DNA of 64,000 nt from Falsirhodobacter flavus. GTDB lineage: Bacteria; Pseudomonadota; Alphaproteobacteria; Rhodobacterales; Rhodobacteraceae. Shown one piece after another: positions 54,900 through 63,986 of this stretch; position 1 is the stretch's first letter; each line of letters starts with the position of its first letter. A model generated the notes under the pieces. It had not been told where the DNA came from, did not search any database, and was given only the letters and a program-made list of their open reading frames with translations. Location: contig JARWBI010000002.1 in NCBI GenBank assembly GCA_029846755.1, forward strand, positions 62,001 to 126,000, in the 5' to 3' direction. A program made the translations under genes and the position numbers.

Positions 54900-55364
54900 A
54901 TGACGGACGCCACCGCCGCGCCGGAAACGCCAGCGAAGAAATCGCGCCTGCCGCTGCTGATCGGCCTTGTCCTTGCCCTGTTGCTGGGCGGGGGCGGGTT
55001 CTTTGCAACATACAGCGGGATGATCCTGAAGCCGGGCCACAAGGATGATGTCGCGGCGCTGCCCGCCATCGCCTTCGTCCCACTCGATCCGCTCATCATC
55101 TCCTTGGGTCAGGGCGGCACGCGCCAGCACCTGCGATTCCAGGCGCAGCTGGAGGTCGATCCCGCCCATCAGGCCGAGGTGCAGCTTCTGACGCCGCGCA
55201 TCCTCGACGTGCTGAACGGATACCTGCGCGCGGTGGATATCGCGCAGCTTGAGGATTCGTCGGCGCTGGTGCCGCTGCGCGCGCAGATGTTGCGCCGCAT
55301 CCAGATCGTGACCGGCGAGGGGCGCGTGCGCGACCTGCTGGTCACGGAATTCGTGCTCAACTGA
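54900..55364 (+). CDS. fliL: Flagellar basal-body associated protein FliL
   Basis: 154 residues from ATG 54900 (GGAGACGAAG upstream; ATG 54885 is also open). One N-terminal helix (LPLLIGLVLALLLGGGGFFAT), then a periplasmic stomatin-like domain. FVPLDPLIISLGQGGTRQHLRFQAQLEV is typical. FliL supports stators and swarming. It begins the rightward operon. Confidence 0.88.
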   Translation: MTDATAAPETPAKKSRLPLLIGLVLALLLGGGGFFATYSGMILKPGHKDDVAALPAIAFVPLDPLIISLGQGGTRQHLRFQAQLEVDPAHQAEVQLLTPRILDVLNGYLRAVDIAQLEDSSALVPLRAQMLRRIQIVTGEGRVRDLLVTEFVLN

Positions 55365-55376
55365 CGGGGCCATGCG

Positions 55377-55709
55377 ATGGACATGATCGCGGACATGCTT
55401 CTTGGGGCGGGCGCGCTCGGCGCGGCGGTCTACTGCTATGTGCTCGCCTCGCGCCTGAAACGCTTCACGGCGCTGGAAGGCGGGATGGGCAGCGCCATCG
55501 CCGTGCTGTCGGCCCAGGTGGACGAGATGACGAAGGCGTTGGAGGGTGCGCGCGGTGCGGCGACCGATTCGGCCGCCAAGCTCGATGCGCTGACCGTCCG
55601 CGCCGAAGCCGCCGCCATGAAGCTGGAGCTGATGATGGCGTCGATGCACGACCTGCCGGGCCGCCGCGTCTCGCGCCGCCGCCGCATGGTTGAGGAGGAA
55701 GACGCATGA
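55377..55709 (+). CDS. Small coiled-coil membrane protein in the fli operon
   Basis: 110 residues. A short N-terminal membrane segment (ADMLLGAGALGAAVYCYVLA) is followed by a coiled coil with regular hydrophobics (MGSAIAVLSAQVDEMTKALE) and a basic C-terminus (RRVSRRRRM). Not recognised as a named family; position between fliL and motE indicates a motor-associated role. Overlaps motE by four bases. Confidence 0.72.
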   Translation: MDMIADMLLGAGALGAAVYCYVLASRLKRFTALEGGMGSAIAVLSAQVDEMTKALEGARGAATDSAAKLDALTVRAEAAAMKLELMMASMHDLPGRRVSRRRRMVEEEDA

Positions 55710-56251
55710 GACGCCGCGGAACCCTCGCGATCCTCGCGATCCTGATGGCCTCGGCGGGCGCGCTGCGTCTGGGATCGGGCGTGGGCGCGGCACTGGCCCG
55801 CGTGCCGGAGCCGTCCGCCCCTTCCGCCCCGCTGGTCTGCCCCGAGCCGCCCGCCGCCCTGGCCGAAGCCCTGCGCCTTCGCGAAGCGGACGTGGCCCTG
55901 CGGGAAAAGGCGCTGGCCGAACGGCTGGCTGCGATGGACCTTGCCAACGCCGCCATCGACCAGCGTCTTGCCGAATTGCGGGTGGCCGAGGCGGAGCTGT
56001 CCGAAACGCTCGCCCTTGCCGATGGCGCGGCGGAAGCCGACCTGTCGCGCCTGACGGCGGTATATGAGGCGATGAAGCCCAAGGACGCCGCCACCCTGTT
56101 CCAGACGATGGACCCCGATTTCGCCGCCGGCTTCCTTGGCCGGATGCGCCCCGAAGCTGCGGGTGCGATCCTGTCCGGGATGCCTGCGGAAACCGCCTAT
56201 GCCGTCAGCGTTCTGCTGGCCGGGCGCAACAGTTCCGTCCCGACGGAGTGA
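55706..56251 (+). CDS. motE: MotE-like protein (flagellar motility, MgtE N-domain related)
   Basis: A 181-residue protein with a signal/anchor (LAILAILMASAGALRLG), a long coiled coil (ALRLREADVALREKALAER) and a C-terminal MgtE_N-like block VYEAMKPKDAATLFQTMDP...RMRPEAAGAILSGMPAE. In Sinorhizobium MotE is a periplasmic chaperone for the motility protein MotC. Here it precedes motA, consistent with a motor role. Assignment is by domain pattern and context. Confidence 0.75.
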   Translation: MRRRGTLAILAILMASAGALRLGSGVGAALARVPEPSAPSAPLVCPEPPAALAEALRLREADVALREKALAERLAAMDLANAAIDQRLAELRVAEAELSETLALADGAAEADLSRLTAVYEAMKPKDAATLFQTMDPDFAAGFLGRMRPEAAGAILSGMPAETAYAVSVLLAGRNSSVPTE

Positions 56252-56255
56252 TTCC

Positions 56256-56263
56256 TTAACCAT
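56256..56263 (+). promoter_or_regulatory. CtrA half-site upstream of motA
   Basis: TTAACCAT is the preferred CtrA half-site and falls in the 49-base gap between motE and motA. No second half-site is seen at N7, so the call is weak. Confidence 0.3.
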
Positions 56264-56300
56264 TCGCCACAATGGTCCCGGCAAGGAACAGGAGACAGAC

Positions 56301-57167
56301 ATGTTCGGCATGATCGGTATCGCGGTGATCTTCATCATGGTCTTTGGCGGCTACATGCTGGCCGGGGGCAAGATGGGCATCATCATGAAGGCCCTCCCGT
56401 TCGAGATGATCATGATCGGCGGCGCGGCTCTGGGCGCGTTTCTGCTGTCGAACGATCTGGCCACGGTGAAGGCGACCGGCAAGGACATCGCCAAGGTCTT
56501 CAAGGGGCCGAAATGGAAAGGGCAGGACTATCAGGACCTGCTCTGCCTTCTGTTCGAGCTTGTCCGCGTCGCCCGCTCCAGCCCCATCGCGCTGGAGGAG
56601 CATATCGAGAACCCCCACGATTCCGCGATCTTCGGCAAATACCCCAAGATCCGCGACGACCACGAGGCGGCGGACCTGATCTGCGACACGCTGCGCGCGG
56701 CCTCGATGAACTATGACGACCCGCATCAGGTCGAAGAGGTGCTGGGCAAACGCATGGACGCCTCGCACCACCACGCGCTGGTCCCAAGCCATGCGCTTCA
56801 GAACGTGGCCGACGCCCTGCCCGCGCTTGGCATCGTCGCCGCCGTTCTGGGCGTCATCAAGACGATGGGATCGATCGACCAGCCGCCCGAAATCCTCGGC
56901 AAGATGATCGGCGGCGCGCTGGTCGGCACCTTCCTCGGCGTCTTCCTCGCCTATGGCATCGTCGGCCCTTTCGCCGCACGGGTGAAGGCGGTGATCGAGG
57001 AGGACGCGCATTTCTATGCCCTCATCCGCGAGGTGCTGATCGCGAACCTTCACGCCCATCCCGCCAACATCTGCATCGAGGTCGGGCGCCAGAACACGCC
57101 CCACCACATCCGCCCGACCTTCAACGATCTGGAACAGGCCCTGCGCGCGCTGAAGGAAGCGGCATGA
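56301..57167 (+). CDS. motA: Flagellar stator protein MotA
   Basis: 288-residue proton-channel stator subunit, 4 membrane helices. FGMIGIAVIFIMVFGGYML and FEMIMIGGAALGAFLLS at the N-terminus, then the cytoplasmic loop with the charged FGKYPKIRDDHEAADLI, and the ALPALGIVAAVLGVIKTMG and GALVGTFLGVFLAYGIVGP helices that line the channel. AGGAGACAGAC precedes the ATG. No motB is found in the window. Overlaps the next gene by four bases. Confidence 0.95.
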   Translation: MFGMIGIAVIFIMVFGGYMLAGGKMGIIMKALPFEMIMIGGAALGAFLLSNDLATVKATGKDIAKVFKGPKWKGQDYQDLLCLLFELVRVARSSPIALEEHIENPHDSAIFGKYPKIRDDHEAADLICDTLRAASMNYDDPHQVEEVLGKRMDASHHHALVPSHALQNVADALPALGIVAAVLGVIKTMGSIDQPPEILGKMIGGALVGTFLGVFLAYGIVGPFAARVKAVIEEDAHFYALIREVLIANLHAHPANICIEVGRQNTPHHIRPTFNDLEQALRALKEAA

Positions 57168-59119
57168 GGGGCATCTGCCTTGCCTTCCTGCTGTCCACCT
57201 CTGCCGCATGGGGACAGACGGTGCAGGTGCGGTCGGGCGAACATCCCGGATTCACGCGGCTGGCGATGGACCTGCCTGCGGGGACGGAATGGCGGCTTGG
57301 CCGGATCGAGGGCGGCTATGGGCTGGCGGTCGATGCGACGCTGGACATCTCTCGCGTCTATCGCCTGATCGGGCGGCAGCGTCTGGCGCGGCTGGGCGCG
57401 GTGCCTGGGCGGCTGAACCTCGGCATCGACTGCGCCTGCCATGTCACGGCTTTCGAAACGAAGCGCGGGACGGTGGTGCTGGACATCCGCGGAGGTGCCG
57501 CACCCGCCGGATCGCAGTTCGAGGCGCCGCTCGTGCCCCCTGCCCCCGCCCCTGCGCCCGTTGCGGCGCCAGCCCCGCCTCCCGCTGCGCCCGGCTATGA
57601 CTGGCAGGCCCTTCCGCCGCCCGCTGCATCGCTGGCAGAAACCACGCTGGACCCGCTGCGCGAGGCGCTGCTGCGCAAGCTGGCCGACGGGGCGGCGCGG
57701 GGCGTCGTCGACATCGTGGACCGCATCCCCCCACGCCCCGAACCCGCGCCCATGCCGGAGCAGGTCCGCATCGGCGAAGCGCCCGGCTTCCTGCCCGATC
57801 CCGCCCAGCCCATCACCCCCGAGGGCCGCGCCTGCATCGCCAACGACCGCGTCGCCATCGGCGCATGGGGCTCGGATCTTCCCGCTGCCGAGGAGATCGC
57901 CCGCGCCCGCGCCGCCTTCGTGACCGAGTTCGACCAGCCCGACCCGGAGGCTGTCGCCCGCGCGGTCCGCTATTACCTCCACCTCGGCTTCGGGGCCGAG
58001 GCGCGGCAGCTTGCCGAAAGTTTCCCTATCAACCCGCATGACCGCGCATTGTGGGAGGCGATGGCGAATATCCTCGACGCCCGCCCCCAGACCAGCGACA
58101 TCCTTGCCACGATGGCAAGCTGCGATGCCGATGTGGCGATGTGGGCAATTCTCGCCGCCCCTGCCCCGACGCCCGGAGAGGTCGAGCAGACCGAGGCGGC
58201 GTTGCGCAGCTTTTCCGCCCTGCCGGTGCATATGCGCCAGCACCTCGGCCCGCAGCTTGCCGAACGCTTCGCCGCGCGAAAGGACGCCAATGCCGCGCTG
58301 ATGGTGCGCGAGGCGGTGGAGCGTGGCGCGACCGTGCCCACGGACGACACGCGCATGATGACCGCGTTGGCGCAGCAGGACGATGCCCATCTGAAGGCGC
58401 TGGTGGCCAAAGGCGGCACCCGGTCGGGCGAGGCGCTGATTGCGCTCTCCGCCCGCAGGCTCGAGGCGCGCGAACCGCTTGACCCCGGCACCGTGACGGC
58501 GCTGGCCGCCCTGCGGCATGAACGGCGCGGCGGCGAGGGCGAGGCAGCCGTGGCGCGGCTGCATGTGCTGGGGCTCGCCTCGACCGGCGATTTCGCAGCG
58601 GCGTTTTCGGGGCTGCGCAATGCGCCGGACGCCGCACCCGCGCTATGGGACTGGCTGGCGCGGACGGGGGGCGACGGGGCACTGCTGACCCATGCCGTGC
58701 TGCCTGAAGGGTCCGCGCTGCCCGATGCCCCGGCGGCGACCCGGCTGATGCTGGCGGACCGGCTGACCGGGCTTGGCCTTGCCGCGCCCGCGCTTCTCTG
58801 GCTGGAACGCGGGGAACGTCTGGCCGCCGCCGCGCCCGAAGAAAAGCTTGCCGCCGCCCGCGCGCGGATACAGCAGCGCGATGCACGCGCCGTGCTGCCG
58901 CTGATCGCCGGGATGGAGGGCGAGGCCGCGGATGCCTTGCGGATCGCGGCGCTGGAACAGCTTGGGACGGCCCCGCCCGCCGAAACGACCGCGATCGCCG
59001 CGCCCCCGCCGGCCGAGGGTGGCGTGCTGGCCCGTGGCCGCGCGATGGTCAGCGATGCCGCCGATGCCCGCGCGCGGATCGAGGCGCTGCTTCAGGGGAC
59101 CGAGCTTTCCGCGCGGTAA
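57164..59119 (+). CDS. Large periplasmic protein of unknown function in the flagellar operon (MotC-like candidate)
   Basis: A 651-residue exported protein (signal ICLAFLLSTSAAWG, cleavage near residue 18). An N-terminal beta-rich domain of about 90 residues (HPGFTRLAMDLPAGTEWRL) resembles AMIN-type domains. A Pro/Ala-rich linker follows (about 112-150). The remainder is Ala-rich and helical, with TPR/HEAT-like character (YYLHLGFGAEARQLAESFPI). It directly follows motA and overlaps it. MotC of rhizobia is a periplasmic motility protein in an equivalent location with MotE as chaperone; I infer a MotC-like role, unverified. Confidence 0.6.
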   Translation: MRGICLAFLLSTSAAWGQTVQVRSGEHPGFTRLAMDLPAGTEWRLGRIEGGYGLAVDATLDISRVYRLIGRQRLARLGAVPGRLNLGIDCACHVTAFETKRGTVVLDIRGGAAPAGSQFEAPLVPPAPAPAPVAAPAPPPAAPGYDWQALPPPAASLAETTLDPLREALLRKLADGAARGVVDIVDRIPPRPEPAPMPEQVRIGEAPGFLPDPAQPITPEGRACIANDRVAIGAWGSDLPAAEEIARARAAFVTEFDQPDPEAVARAVRYYLHLGFGAEARQLAESFPINPHDRALWEAMANILDARPQTSDILATMASCDADVAMWAILAAPAPTPGEVEQTEAALRSFSALPVHMRQHLGPQLAERFAARKDANAALMVREAVERGATVPTDDTRMMTALAQQDDAHLKALVAKGGTRSGEALIALSARRLEAREPLDPGTVTALAALRHERRGGEGEAAVARLHVLGLASTGDFAAAFSGLRNAPDAAPALWDWLARTGGDGALLTHAVLPEGSALPDAPAATRLMLADRLTGLGLAAPALLWLERGERLAAAAPEEKLAAARARIQQRDARAVLPLIAGMEGEAADALRIAALEQLGTAPPAETTAIAAPPPAEGGVLARGRAMVSDAADARARIEALLQGTELSAR

Positions 59120-59190
59120 CCTGTTGGCAAGGAACGGCAGCTAACCTCGGACCCGAGGCGGAGAATCCGCGAAGAAGCAGGGTGAAACCC

Positions 59191-59832
59191 ATGATCCGAT
59201 GGATGATCTGCGCGCTGGCCCTGATGCTGCCGGTCGCCGCCCGGGCGGATGCGCGGCTTTGCGAACAGGCGGCGGCCGAGGCAGCGCGGCGCAGCGGGGT
59301 TCCGGGCGACGTGATGCAAGCGCTGACGCTGACCGAAACCGGACGACGGCAAGGGGGCGAATTGCGTCCCTGGCCGTGGGCGATCAACCATGCAGGCGAA
59401 GGCCACTGGTTCGCCACCCAGCCCGAGGCGATGCAATATGCCCAGACCGCGCTGGCGCAAGGGATGCGGAATTTCGACGTCGGCTGTTTCCAGTTGAATC
59501 ACCGCTGGCATGGGCAGCATTTCAGCGATCTGACCGCGATGTTCGATCCGCTGACCAACGCGCTCTATGCCGCGCGTTTTCTGCGCGAACAGTATAACCG
59601 CCATGGCGACTGGGCGCTGGCCGCCGGGGCCTACCATTCGAACACGCCCGAATTCGCCAACCGCTATCGCCAGCGGTTCGAGGCGCTTTATGCCGGGAAC
59701 CTGCCCGAGCCCACGCTGCTGGCCGCAGCCGAGCCACGGGTGAACCACTTCCCCCTGCTGCGCGGCGGCGCGGGAATGCGCGGATCGCTGGTGCCCTTGG
59801 GCAGCGCATCGCAACGGCTGATCGGGAACTGA
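59191..59832 (+). CDS. Lytic transglycosylase-like flagellar protein (SLT domain)
   Basis: 213 residues, signal MIRWMICALALMLPVAARA. The soluble-lytic-transglycosylase domain shows the catalytic Glu in ALTLTETGR (about residue 49), NFDVGCFQLNHRWHG and the C-terminal AAGAYHSNTPEFANRYRQRF. It probably opens peptidoglycan for rod or motor assembly. A GTG nine bases upstream is in frame; the ATG is preferred because AGGGTG precedes it. Two bases from flhA. Confidence 0.82.
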   Translation: MIRWMICALALMLPVAARADARLCEQAAAEAARRSGVPGDVMQALTLTETGRRQGGELRPWPWAINHAGEGHWFATQPEAMQYAQTALAQGMRNFDVGCFQLNHRWHGQHFSDLTAMFDPLTNALYAARFLREQYNRHGDWALAAGAYHSNTPEFANRYRQRFEALYAGNLPEPTLLAAAEPRVNHFPLLRGGAGMRGSLVPLGSASQRLIGN

Positions 59833-59834
59833 AG

Positions 59835-61883
59835 ATGAAGATCGCGAACCTCTACCACCCGACCGTGCTGATGGCGCTGGCGCTGACCGCCGTGGTCGTC
59901 ATGATGATCCTGCCCGTGCCCGCATGGATGCTGGACCTTGGCCTCGCGCTGTCCTTCGCGCTGGCGATCCTGATGCTGACGGTGACACTGTTCATCGAAC
60001 GACCGCTGGATTTCTCGGCCTTCCCGACGATCCTTCTGGCCTCGCTGATGCTGCGACTGGCGCTGAACGTGTCGTCCACCAAACTCATCATCGGCGAGGG
60101 GCATACCGGCACCGACGCGGCGGGCCATGTGATCGAGGGATTCGCCAATTTCATCATGGGCGGCAACCTGCTGCTGGGGATCGTGATCTTCCTCGTGCTG
60201 CTGATCGTGAACTTCATGGTCATCACAAAGGGCGCGGGCCGGATGGCCGAGGTCGGCGCGCGCTTCGCGCTGGACGGGATGCCCGGCAAACAGCTTGCCA
60301 TCGACGCCGACATGTCCGCAGGCGCCATCGACCATGCCGAAGCGAAACGCCGGCGCGAGACGGAACTGGCCGAGACGAACTTCTTCGGCTCGCTGGACGG
60401 GGTGTCGAAATTCGTGAAGGGCGATGCGGTGGCGGGCCTGCTCATCACCGGGCTTAACATCGTCGTGGGGCTGATGGCGGGTATCCTGATCCACGGAATG
60501 CCGGCGGGCGAGGCGTTCGAGACCTATACCATCCTGACCGTCGGCGACGGTCTGGTGGGGCAGATCCCGGCGGTCATCATCTCCATCGCCTCGGCGCTGC
60601 TGCTGACGCGGGGCGGGACCAGCGGCACGGCGGATGTCGCCTTCGTGGAACAGCTTGGCCGATACCCGGCGGCGCTGGGCACGGTGGCGGCGCTGATGGC
60701 GCTGTTCGCGCTGGTTCCGGGGCTGCCGTTCGTTCCGTTCATGATCGGCGCGGGCGCCTTGGCGGCGGCGTCGTGGTATGGCTATCGCCGCGCCAAGGTG
60801 CCGCCGCCCGTGGCTGCCGCCCCCGCGCCAAAGAACCGTCCGCTGGGCGACGTGCTGGATTTCGACGACATCCACATCGAATTCGCCCCCGACCTCGTGC
60901 AGATGGTGCTGGACCCAGCCACGGGGCTGGACGCGCGCATCACCAACATGCGCACCCATATCGCCACCGCCTTCGGCCTGATCCTGCCCGAGATCCGCCT
61001 GACGGACGAGGCCGCCTTGCCCCCCGGCACATATCGCATCCGGCTTCAGGGGGTGGAGAAGGTCCGCGACCGGCTGCTGCCCGACCGCGCATTGGCACTG
61101 ATGCAGGAGGGGATCGACGCGCCCCCCGGTGCGGATGTGCGCGAGCCTGTCTATGGCGCGCCCGCACGCTGGATCGCGCAGGACGATCAGGAGATGGCCG
61201 CCATCGCTGGCCTGACCGTCGTGTCCCCCGCCGAGGTTCTGGCGACCCATCTGCTGGAGGTGTTGAAGGGCAACCTTTCGCGCCTTCTGACGCTGAAGGG
61301 GCTGCGGCGGCTGCTGGACGAATTCACCAACCTGTCCGACCCTGCCCGCGCCGCTGCCAATCGCCGACTGCTGGACGAGCTGGTGCCGGACAAGCTGCCG
61401 GTGGAACTGCTTCTGGGCGTTCTGCGCCTGCTGCTGGACGAACGTGTGTCGATCCGCAACCTGCCGCTGATCCTGGAGGCGGCGTCCGAGGGGCGCGGTC
61501 TGGGCACGCCGGAGGCGGTCTGCGAGCATGTGCGACAGCGGCTCGGCTTCCAGATGGTGGCGGAGTTGAAACGCTCCGACGGGACGATCCCGCTGATCCA
61601 GCTTGCACCGGAATGGGAACGCGCCTTCGCCGCGCATCAGATGGACGGTGCGCGCGATGTCGCCCTGCCGCCCGAGGCGTTCAGCCGTCTGGCGACCGGG
61701 CTTGCCGACCGTTTGAACAAGGCCGCCGAAAACGGCATCTATCCGGCCATCGTTACATCGTCCCTGCGGCGGCGGTTCCTGCGGACGGTGGTGGCTGCCA
61801 AGGGTCTGGGTGCCCCGGTGCTGTCCTATGACGAGATCGGGATAGAGGCGCGGCCGTCGATGGTGGGTGTGGTCCCGGCATGA
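59835..61883 (+). CDS. flhA: Flagellar type III export protein FlhA
   Basis: 682 residues, full length. Eight N-terminal helices (LALTAVVVMMILPVPAWMLD ...), the FHIPEP-type signature LRLALNVSSTKLIIGEGHTG and GRMAEVGARFALDGMPGKQL, then the large cytoplasmic domain. Core component of the export gate, with FlhB and FliP/Q/R. Overlaps fliR by four bases. Confidence 0.96.
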   Translation: MKIANLYHPTVLMALALTAVVVMMILPVPAWMLDLGLALSFALAILMLTVTLFIERPLDFSAFPTILLASLMLRLALNVSSTKLIIGEGHTGTDAAGHVIEGFANFIMGGNLLLGIVIFLVLLIVNFMVITKGAGRMAEVGARFALDGMPGKQLAIDADMSAGAIDHAEAKRRRETELAETNFFGSLDGVSKFVKGDAVAGLLITGLNIVVGLMAGILIHGMPAGEAFETYTILTVGDGLVGQIPAVIISIASALLLTRGGTSGTADVAFVEQLGRYPAALGTVAALMALFALVPGLPFVPFMIGAGALAAASWYGYRRAKVPPPVAAAPAPKNRPLGDVLDFDDIHIEFAPDLVQMVLDPATGLDARITNMRTHIATAFGLILPEIRLTDEAALPPGTYRIRLQGVEKVRDRLLPDRALALMQEGIDAPPGADVREPVYGAPARWIAQDDQEMAAIAGLTVVSPAEVLATHLLEVLKGNLSRLLTLKGLRRLLDEFTNLSDPARAAANRRLLDELVPDKLPVELLLGVLRLLLDERVSIRNLPLILEAASEGRGLGTPEAVCEHVRQRLGFQMVAELKRSDGTIPLIQLAPEWERAFAAHQMDGARDVALPPEAFSRLATGLADRLNKAAENGIYPAIVTSSLRRRFLRTVVAAKGLGAPVLSYDEIGIEARPSMVGVVPA

Positions 61884-62611
61884 TCGAGGCGCTGACCGGC
61901 TGGGGCGCGGACTGGGCGCAATGGGGGTTTGCCGTTTTCCTGCGCGTCGGCGCGGTCATGGCGCTGCTGCCGGGCTTTGGCGAGCAGTCGGTGCCGCAAA
62001 AGGTGCGGCTGGCGCTGGCGCTGGCCTTCACCGCCATTGTCGCCCCGGCGGTATCGGTGCCTGCGCTGGACCTGATGGGCTATGGGGCCGAGGTGATGTC
62101 GGGGCTGGCGCTGGGCATGGGGCTGCGGCTGTTCGTGATGGCGCTTCAGATGGCGGGCGCGATCGCGGCGCAGGCGGCCTCGCTGTCGCAGCTTGTCGGC
62201 GGCGCAGGAGAGCCGCAGCCCGCGCTGGGCCATCTGCTGACCGTGTCGGGCCTTGCACTGGCCATGGCGAACGATCTGCACCTGCGCGCGGCGGAAATGC
62301 TGATCCTGTCCTATGACGTGCTGCCAGCGGGGCGCCTGCCCGATGCGGCGGATATGGCCGATTGGGGGCTGGCGCAGGTGCGGCGGGCCTTCTCGCTGGG
62401 GTTCTCGCTGGCCGCGCCCTTTGTTCTCGCCTCGCTGATCTATAACGTCGCGCTTGGGGTCATCAACCGGGCGATGCCGCAGCTGATGGTGTCGTTCATC
62501 GGCGCGCCCGCGCTGACCTTCGGCGGGCTGGTGCTGATTGCCGTGTCGGTGCCGCTGGCGCTGGCGGTCTGGATCGCGGCCTTCAACGGCTGGATGGCGA
62601 ACCCGATATGA
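61880..62611 (+). CDS. fliR: Flagellar export protein FliR
   Basis: 243 residues, multi-helix membrane protein. FAVFLRVGAVMALLPGFGEQ at the start, then QKVRLALALAFTAIVAP and FLGFSLAAPFVLASLIYNVALG-like helices. Forms the FliP5Q4R1 gate. No separate fliQ is seen in the window. Overlaps flhB by four bases. Confidence 0.93.
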   Translation: MIEALTGWGADWAQWGFAVFLRVGAVMALLPGFGEQSVPQKVRLALALAFTAIVAPAVSVPALDLMGYGAEVMSGLALGMGLRLFVMALQMAGAIAAQAASLSQLVGGAGEPQPALGHLLTVSGLALAMANDLHLRAAEMLILSYDVLPAGRLPDAADMADWGLAQVRRAFSLGFSLAAPFVLASLIYNVALGVINRAMPQLMVSFIGAPALTFGGLVLIAVSVPLALAVWIAAFNGWMANPI

Positions 62612-63681
62612 GCGAGGACGCCGAAAAGGAACACGAGGCGTCCCAGAAGAAGCTGGACGACGCGCGCGAAAAGGGCGAGATCGCGCGATCCCCCGACCTG
62701 ACCGCCGCTGCCGCCTGGGGCGGGCTGGTTCTGGCCGCTGCCGTCATGGGCGAGCGCTCGCTGCGCGGCGCCGGAGAGGCGGCGCAGGTGCTGCTGGATC
62801 AGGCCGACCGGCTGGCCCCGATGATGGCGAATGGCGGCGCGGCCCCCTTGGGGGGCGTGCTGCTGCGTTTCGGAGGGGCGCTGCTGCCCTTTTTCGCTTT
62901 CCCCGCCGCCGCTGCGCTGATTGCGCTGATCGTGCAGCGCGGGTTCCTGATCACACCGTCCAAGCTGATGCCGCAACTGTCGCGGATCTCTCCCATCTCG
63001 GGGGCGAAGAACAAGTTCGGGCGCAGCGGGCTGTTCGAGTTCGGGAAAAGTTTTGCCAAGCTGCTGCTGATCTCAGTCATCCTGGGCTGGTTCCTGACGG
63101 GCCGTGCGCAGGAGATAGTTGCGACCCTTTATCTGGATCCCGCGCTTGCCTTCGCGCTGGCGCTGCGAATGCTGCTGCGGTTCCTGATGATCGTGCTGCT
63201 GATCCTGTCGGTGCTGGGGGGCTTGGATTACCTGTGGCAACGCTTCGAGCATATGCGACGCAACCGCATGAGCCGACAGGAGATGCTGGACGAGCACAAA
63301 AGCTCGGAAGGCGATCCGCATACCAAGGCGCAGCGCCGCCAGCGCGGAATGGAGATCGCGACGAACCGGATGCTGGCCGATGTGCCGAAAGCCGATGTGG
63401 TGGTCGTCAATCCGACTCATTACGCGGTGGCGCTGAAATGGGACAGGGCGGGCGGGCGAGCGCCGGTCTGCGTGGCGAAGGGGGTGGACGAGATCGCCGC
63501 CCGCATCCGCGAAAAGGCGGCGGAGGCCGGGGTTCCGATCCACCGCGATCCGCCCACCGCCCGCGCGCTGCATGCCACGCTGGAGATTGGCGACACGATC
63601 CATCCCGACCATTACCGCGCCGTCGCTGCCGCGATCCGGTTCGCCGAAACGATGCGCAAGAAAGCGAAGGAGCGGGGATGA
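62608..63681 (+). CDS. flhB: Flagellar export switch protein FlhB
   Basis: 357 residues. Four membrane helices (e.g. GGALLPFFAFPAAAALIALI) followed by the cytoplasmic domain with the auto-cleavage site NPTH (Asn268-Pro269-Thr-His), embedded in VVVNPTHYAVALKW. Cleavage after Asn switches export from hook to filament substrates. Overlaps the last gene by four bases. Confidence 0.95.
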   Translation: MSEDAEKEHEASQKKLDDAREKGEIARSPDLTAAAAWGGLVLAAAVMGERSLRGAGEAAQVLLDQADRLAPMMANGGAAPLGGVLLRFGGALLPFFAFPAAAALIALIVQRGFLITPSKLMPQLSRISPISGAKNKFGRSGLFEFGKSFAKLLLISVILGWFLTGRAQEIVATLYLDPALAFALALRMLLRFLMIVLLILSVLGGLDYLWQRFEHMRRNRMSRQEMLDEHKSSEGDPHTKAQRRQRGMEIATNRMLADVPKADVVVVNPTHYAVALKWDRAGGRAPVCVAKGVDEIAARIREKAAEAGVPIHRDPPTARALHATLEIGDTIHPDHYRAVAAAIRFAETMRKKAKERG

Positions 63682-63986
63682 AACAGATCGACCGGCTGGC
63701 GAAGATCGCGAACCTGCTTTTGGACGTGAAGCTGGCTGAATTGCAGAAGGCCAGCTGGGCGCGGGAAGAAAGCCTCGCGCGGCTGGCGGATCTGAAAGTC
63801 GCACCGTCGGATGATCCCGACCCGATCGCGGCGGCGCAGGTCGATGTGCGCTATCAGCTTTGGGCCGATGCGCGGCGGGCCGAGATCAACATGACCCTCG
63901 CTCGCCAGACCGCAAAATGGATGGAGGCGCAGGACGATGCCCGCGCCGCCTTCGGCAAGGCCGAGGTGCTGCGCAAACTGCGCTAG
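63678..63986 (+). CDS. Small coiled-coil protein after flhB (FliJ-like candidate)
   Basis: 102 residues, two long helices: QIDRLAKIANLLLDVKLAEL and ARRAEINMTLARQTAKWMEA, ending EVLRKLR. Size, coiled-coil hairpin and location suggest a FliJ-type export component, but sequence identity to known FliJ cannot be shown. Four-base overlap with flhB. No gene begins in the remaining bases of the window. Confidence 0.6.
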   Translation: MKQIDRLAKIANLLLDVKLAELQKASWAREESLARLADLKVAPSDDPDPIAAAQVDVRYQLWADARRAEINMTLARQTAKWMEAQDDARAAFGKAEVLRKLR

